This document shows positions 22,965 to 34,124 of a stretch of DNA of 64,000 nt, one piece after another. Numbering within the stretch: the first letter of the stretch is position 1; each line of letters starts with the position of its first letter. The notes beneath the pieces were generated by a model. That model made no database searches, had not been told where the DNA came from, and worked only from the letters and a program-made list of their open reading frames with translations. A program made the position numbers and the translations under genes. This DNA comes from Nemania diffusa (Eukaryota; Ascomycota; Sordariomycetes; Xylariales; Xylariaceae): positions 3,162,001 through 3,226,000 of the forward strand of contig JBBPUQ010000004.1 in assembly GCA_038501195.1 (NCBI GenBank), read 5' to 3'.

Positions 22965-24036
22965 CCTTTACCTTCAACACCTCGCTTTTAGTTGAATATT
23001 TGGTCTAGGGGCCCATATTATTCGCGATGGTCAAGGTTGCAGCTGACTACACAATTCCCATTCAAACTTTTACACTACTGCGTCATATCAGAAGGGGTGG
23101 GGTTCTCTTCCTCCCAAAAATAGCCCTGAAAGTCTGATGGCTAGATCAAGAAACTACGGGGGCATCAGAATAAGCTCTAACGACAGAAAAGACAACTACA
23201 AATAAGCAATTCGGATAGGAACGGCTACCCTCAAGCGCGCCTTATCTGGACCAGGTGGTAGAAAGCTACCACCCTGCCGTCCTCTTTAGAGAGTATGCAG
23301 AGCAAATTCAAGTGCGAGATACGATTCTCCGGACAACTTTTGACGCGCAGATGAATAGCAGGCAATGTACCCGAATCTAGGTCTGTGTAGTCTTTCTTTC
23401 AAGTAATAAGACTAATCAACTTTCGAGAATTCATTGGGGTTCGTATATTTTCACATAATTACGTCCCTAATCTTAATTGATTTCGTTATATCCTACCCGC
23501 GAAGCTCGACAAGTTCACAAACCTTGTGGATGTACAACAGCACTAGTAGCTTAAATACCTAGGTAGGCAGTGATGAAACTTATACTGTACGTACAATTAC
23601 TCACCTGTGGTGCAGAGCAATTACATGCCGTCAATTCAATCACATATTTACGGCGTCGTTTTTCCGTGACATTACCGGTTGATATTTCCACGTATCACGG
23701 TATCAACAGTCGTACCGAAGACACTGCGGGGTATTTTGTAGTATGTGTAGTCGCAGATCAGAGCACTTATTCACTTTGGGGTTAATATCCACATCAATCA
23801 TACATACCGTCTCACTGATAATCTAACGTTACCGCTAAGGTCACTGTGTTCCTGCTCGCCTATCATTGGCACTCTGGCTGAATGCATTCGATATCATTAC
23901 CGACCGGTTGATTCTACCCCGCTCAAGACACGAGTGAGAGTCTTGGAAACCTACATTTATGTTCTACTAGACACATTTCTAAAGAATCTACTCATTCAAG
24001 CCCACATTTACAATTGCAGCGGCCTCAAGTGAAACG
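22965..24036. other. Intergenic
   Basis: Upstream region of the first sugar transporter; contains one CCTAGGTAGG palindrome near 23562. No supported gene. Confidence 0.4.
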
Positions 24037-26407
24037 ATGGCAGAAATTGATACCAATCTGAGGCCTGGAGAAGCCGCGCAACTCGAGCACAGCTCGAGCC
24101 AGACAAAAACAAGCACTGAAAAACAGCCTGAGGGTTTCGATATCATTCGTGATCCTAATTCAGGCCTAGAAAATTATGCTGCCATCATGGCTACTAATAA
24201 ACCAGATCTACGAGGGCCAGGATATATCAGATTGTATCTTCTAGCTGGGACGATTTTCCTCTGTTCTACCATGAGCGGTCAGTGATAAACTAGTGGTTCT
24301 TACCGTGTCTCTAACCTTCAAGTAGGATTCGACAGCTCTCTAATGGGTTCAATCAACGTAAGATTATGTTTTATTTCTTTTCCAACCTTTCAACCTCTCT
24401 TCTGTTCATTCATAGGTGGCTCTCACATACTCATACGACCTTGTAGGCTTTACCTAATTATACGGAGTATTTCGGATTACCGGCTACCGGAAATGCGTCT
24501 ACGGGCATCGTCTTTGCTATATTCCAGGTACGTATGAAGTTTGGGGCGCAAGGATCCATAGGTATACAGCAACTAATCAATAAGCGATTAGGTCGGACAG
24601 ATTGGAGGTGCTCTATTCGTTTGGCTGATAGACTGGTATGGGCGAATTTGGCATATCTTCTTCGGCTGTGTGGGCGTCATCATCGGGACTATTATCACTG
24701 GCCTGGCGACAAACTTACCTATGTTTATTGGGGGTCGATTTCTGCTGTCCTTCTTTGCTACTCTCACTACGACAGCAGCACCATTGTATCTTGTGGAAAT
24801 TTCCCCTGCGGCGTATCGAGGAACAATTGCCGGATCATTTAACACTTTCTACTACGTTGGCTCCATTCTGGCAACGTCCTCTGTCTATGGCTGTCATAAG
24901 TATCTTGCGGACCAAGGGAACCTTGACTGGCGAATCCCCATCTGGCTCCAGGCCGTTTGCGCTGGAATTGTTGTCGTGGTTGTCAAATTCTTCCCCGAGT
25001 CGCCTCGGTACCTCATTCTCATCGACAAGCACGAGGAGGCAAGACAAATCATCATCAAATATCACACGAATGGAGATCCCGACCACCCTCTAGTGGAGCT
25101 GCAGATGAAAGAAATGCTTCAAAGTGTACAGGGGGTTCCTAAAGCGACATGGAAGGATCTGTTCGATTTGCGGGTGCTTGTTGAGACGAGGTCAAGCCGA
25201 TACAGGCTAATGCTGAATATGGTATTTTCCTGGTTTGCTCAGTTTAGCGGGAACAAGTGAGTCCTCCACACCAAGCTCTGAGCAATTACGTGATGCTAAG
25301 AGACAGAGTAGCATTATATCGTATTATCTCCCCGTAATGCTGGACGCAATCGGGGTGAAAGATACCAATACCAAGCTTGTAAGTACGGCTGTTCAAATGC
25401 ATGCTATATTTCCTCCTATCTCAGCACTTTCTGTGGATTTCGGATCATAGTTTCTATTAACCGGTGAACGCTACGCAGATCTTAAATATTATATACTCGG
25501 CGATCGGTTGGGTCTTCGCCACATGCGGTGCTCGCTTACACGATGTCGTCGGTCGTCGCAAGGTATGTACTTAACAATTTTTTATGCACTGTTTAATCAA
25601 TAAGAGTTCGGAAATCAACATATTTCCTGATGACTGTTTCATCCTCGATCGTTGTATGAAAGATCCCTACAGTATTCCTAATCCAGTATATACCACGTCA
25701 ATAGCGTCAAGTACTTACTATTTAATTGCACAGATGCTGATGGGAAGTACATGCGGAATGGCCCTTTGTCTTGCACTTGTGGCCGCTGGGTCGGCGGGCA
25801 AGATTGAGTACAATAACAACGCTGCTGCAACTGTGTCTATCGTATTCATATTCGCATTTGGTGCTGTATTCTCAGGAGGTAGGTTTGTACTAGCTTTGCT
25901 GCTCCCTTCCCTTGCTAATAGACAAAAGCGTTCACTCCTATGCAGCCGGTATACCCCGCCGAGGTTGTTTCAAATAGAATGAGAGCCAAAGCTATGGGAG
26001 CCTACAAGATTACATCTGGTGCTGCTGGCTTCCTGAATACATTTGTTGCCCCTATTGCTTTATCTAGCGTAAGTGCTCCCAGCAGGCTTGATATCTAACC
26101 ACATCACAACAACTTACTTCGGTATTTAGATTGGTTATTGGTTCTATGTATTCTTCGTCTTCTGGGACACATTCGAATTTGCCTTTATATACTTCTTCTT
26201 TGTCGAGACGAAAGGCCTCACGCTAGAGGAGTTAGATGAGTAGGTCTATTTCGTTCTCAAACTATGCAATCTCCAGTTTATGTACACCACTGACTTGAAG
26301 ATAGCATTTTCGAAGCGGACAATCCACGAAAAGCCAGCATAGAGGCAAAAAGGAGGCTGGAAACAATGTATAAAGCATCGATAGCAAGGGATAAACCCGA
26401 GGTATAA
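24037..26407 (+). CDS. MFS sugar transporter (lactose permease / hexose porter type), copy 1
   Basis: Ten exons assemble in phase: 24037-24277, 24326-24357, 24447-24527, 24592-25256, 25309-25378, 25479-25562, 25734-25878, 25929-26068, 26130-26239, 26305-26407, giving 556 residues. It is a 12-helix proton/sugar symporter of the sugar porter family (PF00083) in the plasma membrane. Signature blocks: [89 protein letters not shown] and [13 protein letters not shown]. The tail [15 protein letters not shown] is usual for fungal members. Only about 440 bp separate it from the Zn2Cys6 regulator. All introns use GT-AG ends. No break seen; the substrate is not readable from sequence. Confidence 0.88.
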
Positions 26408-26844
26408 GTAGAAGACTAGAGAGTAATTAGATAAGCTAGAGTATTAAAGAGGCAACGCGGTTCGGGGGGTTTAGGACGCGTTGCAGTGGGGGTAGCCCAG
26501 TCTATCTACTGTATTAGTCTATTTCTATCTAGTTATATTTAGTTGGTAGATAGACTCTTGAATTAACACGCATAAGCCATGATCTGAATCTTGGCACACT
26601 ATGCTATGAATAGAGTAGCGGACCGACAACCGAGGCGGGTAGAACTAACATAAGTTCCCCTTGTTAGTGTAGCTTAGGGTGGACAGACGTTACTAAAATA
26701 GGTGTAGCTTACAATCCCTTGCAACAAAGATACATGGCCGGGTTAAGTTTATCCTAACCCCAACTACATGGGTACAAAGGTGAGGATCAGAATTAACCAA
26801 CTGCCTTCGCAATAAGTAAGAGAGCCTTCTCATAGCCCGATACC
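26408..26844. other. Intergenic with an 8-bp-arm inverted repeat
   Basis: Lies between transporter 1 and the Zn2Cys6 gene. It contains GCAACGCG at 26453-26460 and its exact complement CGCGTTGC at 26478-26485, separated by 17 G-rich bases. This could be a transcript hairpin or a dimeric factor site. Confidence 0.4.
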
Positions 26845-28683
26845 ATGATGCCAAATTCTCACCAGAAGCCCAAACGGCGGCGTGTGACGCAGGCTTGTGA
26901 CTTCTGCCATAAACGCGCCATCAAGTGTCAAAAGTCGCCTATTAATCCGAGCTGCGAGAACTGTAAGGAATTTTCTCAGCCATGCACTTTCGAGCGTCGA
27001 CCGCGGAAGAGGGGCCTCCCGGTGCGAACTGTCGCGCGAGCCGGGAGCGATGGGCCATCGGTAGAAAATAGCGCGTTGATAGTTACGCACAAAGCCCAGG
27101 AGCCATGGACGTCCCCTTCCATTGCTTCACAAGCCACTATAGTTGACTTTGTTGAGTTATACTTCGAGATCGTCTACCCCATATTCCCCCTATTCCATCG
27201 CCCATCATTAGTAAGACGTGTGTCCAGAGGCGAATATACGTCAGATAAGCCGCTGTTCATATCGACCATGGCTATATGTGCGTTAGTCGCTAGCCGGGTC
27301 CGCGACGGTTCCGTGACTAATCCACGATGGGATCTCCTGTCATTGCAAGGCTTAGATGCCGACGTTTTCTATACCGAGGCTCAGCGCCAACTATCGTCTG
27401 CTGGAGACCAGATGGATCTCCATATTATACGCTCCCATGCTCTTCTAGCCATCGCCTCTATCCAGAATGGTCGTATTAGGGACATGCACAGGCATTTGGG
27501 TATCTATCACATGTTGGTCGACATGTACGGCCTTCACGACGAGTCGAATTGGCCTGTAGGGATTGGGTTAATTGAACGAGAAGAACGGAGGCGACTGGCA
27601 AGTGTACCTCTAAATTCATTACTACGATGCCAGAAAGTATCATGCTGCTGACAAATCTAGTTCTGGTCTATATACACATTGGACGTCTTTCAGAGCGTCG
27701 TCTGGTGTGGGACAATTCGATCTAGAGAACAGCAGGCTAATGTGTCATACCCTATTGAAGTCGAGGATGAGTTGCTGTTTAACACCGGTACCTCACATCT
27801 CAGCCCCAGGCTTACCAACGAGAGCCCGACTATGAACGGAGTCAGTACATCTTTCAGAGACCCATCAAGAAGTCAGAGCGAGTGTTGGATCTTTGGATGG
27901 AACTTCGTTACCGACTTATATCGTGTGCTGGAGCATGCCTTAACACGCTTCCGAGAAAACCAATTTCGCGCTCGACGCAGTGGATTTCTAACAGATATCT
28001 TCCAAGCTCAAAATACTGTGACAGCCACCTCAGTAAGTGATAGTGTGGTGCACATGTACGTCGATATACCAGAATGCTTTAAACAAACTCCGGAGATGAC
28101 GTATGACTCGAGGAAGGACTTATTTGGATTTCAGGCAGCAAACATCACCGCTAGTCTTCAACTTCTTCGAATTGTCTTGTTCACAGCAGATGGCGCGAGT
28201 ATCCAGGACCGTTGTCGTGTCGCTAGCGAAGTTATAAACTCCTTCATCTCTATCCCTGTTGGATATCTGGTCGCAATCAGCACTCCGTTACTACATCATC
28301 TAGGCGGGATAGGTACGATACTTGGTGATGTGCTCGAGGAACCATTGAGAGAGGATGAGTATAGCCAAGTTAGAACCGTTATGCTTTCCTTGGCGCAACT
28401 ACTTGACAACTTGGAATCGATTTACCACGGAGCGAGAGTAAGCGAAAAGCTGCGAACACAAGTATCTCGGATTGACGAGTACATGAACACGCAAAGACAA
28501 ATTGCGACTCTGCAGCAGGATACTATAGATTCAAACCCTTCACCAATGTCGAATCCAAATCGCCAAGAATCAGTGCATAACGGGCAGATTAACTATGATA
28601 TGAGCGACAACTGGTCTTTCACGATTCCTTCAGGCTTACTGTCGGACTTGAACTGGAATTTCGACATGGGATTAGAATCTTGA
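26845..28683 (+). CDS. Zn2Cys6 fungal transcription factor
   Basis: Two exons, 26845-27597 and 27661-28683, giving 591 residues. The binuclear zinc cluster is at residues 18-47 with spacing C-X2-C-X6-C-X8-C-X2-C-X6-C (ACDFCHKRAIKC...CENCKEFSQPC). It is preceded by a basic patch and followed by RRPRKRG. The middle homology region has DFVELYFEIVYPIFPLFHRP and, across the intron, RRL|FWSIYTLDVF. The intron of 63 bp starts GCAAGT instead of GTAAGT, a GC-AG intron; it is the only choice that restores the conserved RRLFWSIYTLD block. It sits between two sugar transporter genes and is convergent with the second (83 bp between stops), so it is the likely pathway regulator of this cluster. Confidence 0.9.
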
Positions 28684-28766
28684 TAATTTCATTCCAGACC
28701 GTAATTATGCGTTATGTCATATGTCAGAAGAGTAGTACTTCGAAATCCCAACACTCTCTAAAACGC

Positions 28767-30718
28767 CTAGTTATATTCCTTGTTATCCCCACGCTTCTCC
28801 GCACTACTCACATCCTCGGGAGATGAAGGACTGAAGCCGTCGACCTCTGCCAAGAGCTTCCTAGCGGCCACTGGTATGCTGCCACCTGCAGCATCAATAC
28901 GGCGATGATATTCGCGCATATTCGCTTTCACAAAGAGACTATCGCTAGTAAACAGAAGATTGATCTCTTCGAGAGACTTTTTGGCGACTTCTGGGTAGAA
29001 GAAGTAGATAATAGGGATAGCAACGATATTCAATCCTCCGAAAAATATGAATGTCGCCCATCCGAGTCGGTTCAAGAGAATGGGAATAACGAATTGTGTT
29101 CTGGAAGTAAAGAAGTGTTAGATTATACAATTAGGGCTACAGATCATGGATACCAATTCGAGTGTGGGAAAATGGGCTCTTACACTCCGGAGCCAACTGC
29201 CCAGCCAAAAATGGTGAAACTGTAGCCTTTAGCTCGGATCTCCTGAGGCCATATTTCCGTGCCATAAATCCACGAGGGGATGATATTAAACATGGTGAAG
29301 AACCTGGTAGCAGGATGTTAGTGGATAATAATGAATCGCTATTTAAGTCAAAATATATACCATATGTAAACAAACACGAAAGCAGCTGCGCCCGTCCCAA
29401 GCCGCGCTGATTGATCAGCATCCTCAGATGAAATATCTTGAGATGTCTTGATCAAGGCAGCCACAATGAATAATGCGATGCCCTGAGTAATGAAGGAAAC
29501 AATCAACGATTTGACTCGGCCAATTTTATCAACAACTAGCGCAGCCGCCGCGGTGCCGGGAATACCAAAGGTGTTCACAAGTCCGCCAAGCCAGGCCGAC
29601 TTGTATGAGTCGAATCCCGCGAGGGCGAACAGCGTTGTCGCCCAGCCGACGATAGCTAGGATTCCAGTCCACTGTTGAATGAGCTGCAGTGCAAACCCCA
29701 TCACTGCACGTCGACCAAGATGAAGATTCCCCGAGTATCGCCCGCCTAAGACGATGTTGAGGAGATTGTTGCGCTTGTGGTGAGACGCCTCGACTATCGC
29801 ATCTAGCTGCTCAACCTCTGTGAGGATCTTGGGATCTGTAGCCGATAGGTCGCCACGAAGTTTGCAGAGAATTTCGATGGCATCTTGTCGCTTGTTATTC
29901 GCAATGAGCCATCTAGAGATCTCGTTAGCGGTTGTACTCACGGTTCTCTTACATCCACGCTTACCGTGGCGACTCGGGCAAAAGGGGCACGGTGGCATCG
30001 ACGATTAGCAATGGGATAATCATCCACGCCAGAGGGAATCTCCAACGGAACGCGCTCTGATACCCGCGAAGGCCAAAATTAAGCCAGTTAGCAATCACAA
30101 TCCCCAGATAATTCGCGACAAAGACGAGTGAGAAGCTGGAACCACGGTCGTGGGCTTGCGATAACTCGCTAACCCATGGCGGGATAATAGCGTTGATGAA
30201 GCCGATGCCTAGACCCGCGATGACTCGCGCGACTATGAACATGTTCGAGTTTCGACTCCCTGCCATGAGAGCCGCGCCGACGATGCCGAACAGAGTCCCG
30301 ATCAGAACACCACGCTTCCGCCCGATCTTATCGCCGACCCAACCTAGACGAAATGAGTAAAACTTCTATTGCTGAGAACGATCAGACGTTGCTCATGCCT
30401 ACCTCCTATGAAACAACCCCATAGGCCGCCGAAATAATAGGCCGCAGCTAGACCGCCTTGTTTCGTAGTGTCGGTCACGATGCCGTCATGCCCGATCTTG
30501 GCCATTTCGATGAAGCCGGGCGTTGAGCTAACTGTGCCGAAGACCCCTTGATTGAAACCTATGTATATCCAGTACTTATTAGTAGAGAAAATCATTACAC
30601 GATGAGTCTAACCCGTACCTTCGAAGACTAGACCAGTGGCCGCAACAACGTTCACCAAGAATAGCAAGACTTTGCCTGGCACATGTCGCCATGGCTGAAG
30701 CTTCTGGATGTCCGCCAT
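28767..30718 (-). CDS. MFS sugar transporter (hexose porter type), copy 2
   Basis: Six exons on the minus strand: 30718-30619, 30558-30403, 30343-29965, 29912-29361, 29303-29184, 29100-28767, giving 546 residues, all phase-compatible. Sugar porter family member with 12 predicted helices. Blocks in order: FNQGVFGTV, KQGGLAAAYYFGGLWGCFIG, WVGDKIGRKRGVL, ARVIAGLGIGFINAIIPPWV, VPLLPESPRW, QQWTGILAIVGWAT, VVDKIGRVKSLIV, YGTEIWPQEIRAKG and FYPEVAKKSLEEINLLF. It is distinct in sequence and exon structure from copy 1, so it is not a recent tandem duplicate. It shares a 550-bp divergent promoter with the AnmK-type kinase, which points to co-regulation. Confidence 0.88.
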
Positions 30719-31268
30719 CCTACAGTTATTTCTTTGTTCGGGAAATCGGAATGGACTCGGGGTAAAGTCTTCGACTAGAAAACAGCCCTAAGCTTGTTAT
30801 TATATCAGTGAGCTTACTAGAGAATCCATACGACCTCCGTGGGCACGTCAGAGTTCTTATGAGGTCGGTGAAGAAACGCGAGATCCGATATCAAAGGTAT
30901 ATGGGTCAATTGAACTAACAGAAACCCGGCTAAACGCTTAAACGCCTGACTATTATACCGTTTAGGCGTTTTGCCGTGAAAGAATGCTGAGAGATCCTAT
31001 CACGTGAATGATCCTTTAGATCTAATAAAGCCAATGGCTCGCAAAAAATAGTCAATATTGAAAATTACGTGAGATAATCTTGATTGTCATGGTCTGACCT
31101 TTGGTTGAGATCTCCAAATACGACCTTAACTAACCCTTCTTGGGACCACCTGTATCTTTACATATGCCCTCTATAAACGGAAGCAACGGTTCCTGGTCGC
31201 AAAAAGATTTCTTGGTTATACCTTAATGACTATAATTCAAGCAGGTATCTTTAAACCGGATTTGAATA
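30719..31268. promoter_or_regulatory. Divergent promoter shared by transporter 2 and the sugar kinase
   Basis: A 550-bp gap between two outward-facing start codons. Near its centre are AAACGCCT (30940-30947) and its exact complement AGGCGTTT (30964-30971), 16 bp apart. An additional TAAACGCT lies just left of the first arm. A symmetric site in a bidirectional promoter is a natural candidate for the neighbouring Zn2Cys6 factor, though its core differs from the usual CGG triplets. Inference from symmetry and position only. Confidence 0.35.
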
Positions 31269-32591
31269 ATGCGTTCGACTACGAATAGGCAGGAGTCTCG
31301 ACCCCTAGACCTCACGGTCCTGGGTATGAACTCAGGCACATCGATGGACGGGATTGATTGTGCTTTGTGTCGCTTCAGACAAGCTTCGCCAGATACGCCT
31401 ATGCATTTCGAGCTGCTCAAATACGACGAGATACCTCTGGAACAAACAATCAAGAAAAGAGTCATGAGCATGATTCTACACAATAAGACCACGCCCGAGG
31501 AATTATCAGAAGTCAACGTCATCCTGGGCGAGGTCTTCTCAGATGCCGTCAAGGCATTCTGCGCTAAGAATGATGTGACGATCGACTCGATAGACGCCAT
31601 CGGGTCTCACGGCCAGACCATTTGGCTCCTCAGCATGCCGGAGGAAGGCCAAGTAAGGTCAGCTCTCACAATGGCAGAAGGGAGTTTCATCGCCGCCCGC
31701 ACGGGCATCACGACCATAACGGACTTCCGAGTGTCGGACCAAGCAGCAGGCCGGCAAGGCGCGCCCCTCATCGCCTTCTTCGACTCCCTCGTCCTGCACC
31801 ATCCCACCAAGCTCCGCGCGTGCCAGAACATCGGCGGCATCGCTAACGTGTGCTTCATCCCGCCGGACGTGGACAGGGCGCTGAACCCAGCCTTCTTCGA
31901 CTTCGACACAGGGCCCGGGAACGTCTTCATCGACGCCGCGGTGCGGCACTTCACGCACGGCGCGCGCGAGTACGACCGGGACGGTGCCATGGGGCGCGCG
32001 GGCACCGTCGACCAGGCCATGGTCGACGAGTTCCTGCGCGCGTTCCCGTACTTCGCGCTCGACCCGCCCAAGACCACGGGCCGCGAGGTGTTCCGCGACA
32101 CGGTGGCGCACGAGCTGATCGAGAAGGGGCTCGCTCGGGGCCTGTCCCCGGACGACGTCGTGGCGACCATCACGCGCATCACGGCGCAGGCCATCGTCGA
32201 GCACTACCGCCGCTACATGCCGGCCGGGTACGGCCCGCTGGCGGAGATCTACATGTGCGGCGGCGGGGCCAAGAACCCCAACATCGTGGCGTACATGCGG
32301 GCGGCGCTGCCGGAGACGCGCATCGTCATGCTGGACGAGGCGGGGATCCCGGCGGACGCCAAGGAGGCCATCACGTTCGCGTGGCAGGGCATGGAGGCGA
32401 TCGTGGGGCGGAGCATCCCCGTCCCGGATCGCGTGGAGACCAGAGCCGAGTATGTCCTGGGCAAGATCAGCCCCGGCCGGAATTATCGGCGGGTCATGAG
32501 GAAGGGGGCCGAGTTTGGTAGCGATGCAGAGAGGCTCCCGCCCGTGAAAGAATTAGTGAATTACGTTGACGGGAGGGTGTTTGATAATTAA
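31269..32591 (+). CDS. AnmK / levoglucosan-kinase family sugar kinase
   Basis: Single-exon gene for 440 residues. AnmK-family kinases phosphorylate 1,6-anhydro sugars with simultaneous ring opening: bacterial AnmK acts on anhydro-N-acetylmuramic acid, and the yeast levoglucosan kinase (about 439 residues) acts on levoglucosan to give glucose 6-phosphate. The P-loop-like motif [13 protein letters not shown] lies at 18-30. Other family blocks are [47 protein letters not shown], and near the end [13 protein letters not shown]. The length equals the eukaryotic levoglucosan kinase. Two sugar porters and a Zn2Cys6 factor adjoin it, favouring uptake and catabolism of an anhydro sugar over peptidoglycan recycling. 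The gene is AT-balanced at the 5' end but strongly GC-rich from about 31700 on. Confidence 0.87.
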   Translation: MRSTTNRQESRPLDLTVLGMNSGTSMDGIDCALCRFRQASPDTPMHFELLKYDEIPLEQTIKKRVMSMILHNKTTPEELSEVNVILGEVFSDAVKAFCAKNDVTIDSIDAIGSHGQTIWLLSMPEEGQVRSALTMAEGSFIAARTGITTITDFRVSDQAAGRQGAPLIAFFDSLVLHHPTKLRACQNIGGIANVCFIPPDVDRALNPAFFDFDTGPGNVFIDAAVRHFTHGAREYDRDGAMGRAGTVDQAMVDEFLRAFPYFALDPPKTTGREVFRDTVAHELIEKGLARGLSPDDVVATITRITAQAIVEHYRRYMPAGYGPLAEIYMCGGGAKNPNIVAYMRAALPETRIVMLDEAGIPADAKEAITFAWQGMEAIVGRSIPVPDRVETRAEYVLGKISPGRNYRRVMRKGAEFGSDAERLPPVKELVNYVDGRVFDN

Positions 32592-33481
32592 TCGGTGGTT
32601 ATATATAGATTGCAGTTAGCAGATACCGCCGCAAACTTTGTTTCTTGACCTAATTGCTCCGTAACATACTTGGAATGAAACGTGTTCAAGTTCTTAACGT
32701 TGACCTTGGCTACCCAGGTAGTTTCCCGTAGAACAATTACAGTCGGTTAGGTACCTAGGTAGTAAACTAGCGCTACCACCCTGAATCCACTCCCCTATCG
32801 CTTACGACGGGCACGGTAGACAGGTAAGCAGTAAAAATGTCATATCAACATTTAGCGTAAAATAACCGTAAGCGATGCGACAAGTACCTATATTCCAACA
32901 TATATGACAAGAGATGCTCCAAATATAGCAGGGGATAGAGCCAACCGCGTTCCACTCAGGGCAGGACACGGAACAAAAAAAAAAAAAAAAAAAAAAAAAT
33001 ATACAACACCAAGGATTCGCTGGTCGTCACCGACCCAACTACTGATCTGGCGGTCATAAGAATAGTCTGCTAAAGCCATTGCTAACTCAAAACTAGTATA
33101 AGTGAAGTTGAAAGTCGCTCTCTAATTCCTTGACATCGAATCAGCCCAAGTGTTCGTAGAATAGAATTCCCTTCTTTTAAGTGAACCAAATGCTGTTTCG
33201 TGTTGTGCTATGACCATTATAGAGTGCTGATATGCCGTTTCAATAAAGACGGTAAAGCACAGTTTAGCCTTCAACGGCTCCAAGTTGGGTAATGGTTCGA
33301 TAATCAAACATACCCCTGCCACACGTTGAAGAAGAAGTGTCGTTGGATTGTAAATAAACCTCCTAGATAGGAAACAAGTAAATAACAAGTTTACGGCTCA
33401 AAAGCGGCTTACAGTCCCACGACAGAGGTAATGGTACGGGGTGCCTTAGGCAGTCTATGATAAGATGCCGTTTAGTATGAT
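32592..33481. other. Intergenic with poly-A tract
   Basis: Downstream of the sugar kinase. It contains a run of about 25 A at 32975-32999 and a CCTAGGTA palindrome near 32753. No gene is supported. Confidence 0.4.
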
Positions 33482-33588
33482 TGTCAGGGAACAGAACTGC
33501 AACGCTAAACCACGACACTACCAAAAGTAGAACGTTGTCAAGGTGGGAACCTTGACCGTTTGCAGGTCTTATGTGTGGGACCGTGACA
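33482..33588 (+). repeat. TGTCA...TGACA short dispersed repeat, copy A
   Basis: 107-bp unit starting TGTCAGGGAACAGAACT and ending ACCGTGACA. Its reverse complement matches 36101-36219 over most of the length (CCACCTTGACAACGTTCTAC is shared exactly). A more diverged copy lies at 45280-45378. The TG...CA ends resemble solo LTR termini, but no 5-bp target duplication is visible. Confidence 0.6.
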
Positions 33589-33874
33589 TTCAGCTCTCGT
33601 GTGATATTCGCTAATAAACAGAGTGACTTGAATGCGCGATGAGATCTATAGCTTTAGTACGGCTCTACATTTGCTTGACCCTAGGTTCTTTCGCGCGTAG
33701 TAGGAACTTTATAGTCTACACAAAGGAAGTATTCTGTCACATACGACCATAGGATCTGGATAACGCGGGGTCCCGTCCGCTCCCCCATAGCTAAGTTGGA
33801 TATCGTTAGATTAGTAGTTAAGGTGAAAAAAGCAAGTGCTTACTTACGTAGTAAATAATTGTTGGTTAATCTAC

Positions 33875-34124
33875 AAAAAAAAATCTGGCCAGTGTAGGAT
33901 TCGAACCCACGACCTTCAGGATTTCACCCCCTGTAGGGGCGGAACGAGCAGCTTCATGCTGGGGCGCGTCAAGCCCCCGGGCATAACCACTACAGGACAT
34001 ATCTGCCCCCAGTAGGTCGCGCGACACGGTTAGAGGCCCACTTTACACTACGCTGACGAACCGACCCAGGATCCCCTAAGGGGTCTATGGTGATCCAATG
34101 TGCTAACCACTGCACCAACCGACC
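33875..34124 (-). tRNA. tRNA-like Pol III unit (interrupted tRNA gene, pseudogene or SINE)
   Basis: On the minus strand there is a tRNA T-arm with B box GGTTCGAATCC (33897-33907), an acceptor strand ACTGGCC and discriminator base (33886-33893), and nine T residues at 33875-33883 as a Pol III terminator. Upstream are two A-box-like D-arms: CTGTAGTGGTTATG (about 33983-33996) and TTGGTGCAGTGGTTAGCAC (about 34100-34118). The second is preceded by GGTCGGT, which pairs with ACTGGCC over all seven acceptor positions if two G-T wobbles are allowed, and its D-stem GTGC/GCAC is perfect. The interval between halves is far too long for a normal tRNA. A stem CAGGG/TCCTG with a seven-base loop lies next to the T-arm, but the loop lacks U33. 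I could not fix the identity. Confidence 0.4.

Noticed and set aside
31607..32521. Long overlapping frames on both strands inside the sugar-kinase gene
   Set aside because: Shadow frames caused by very high GC3 in the kinase; arginine/alanine-rich and without motifs.
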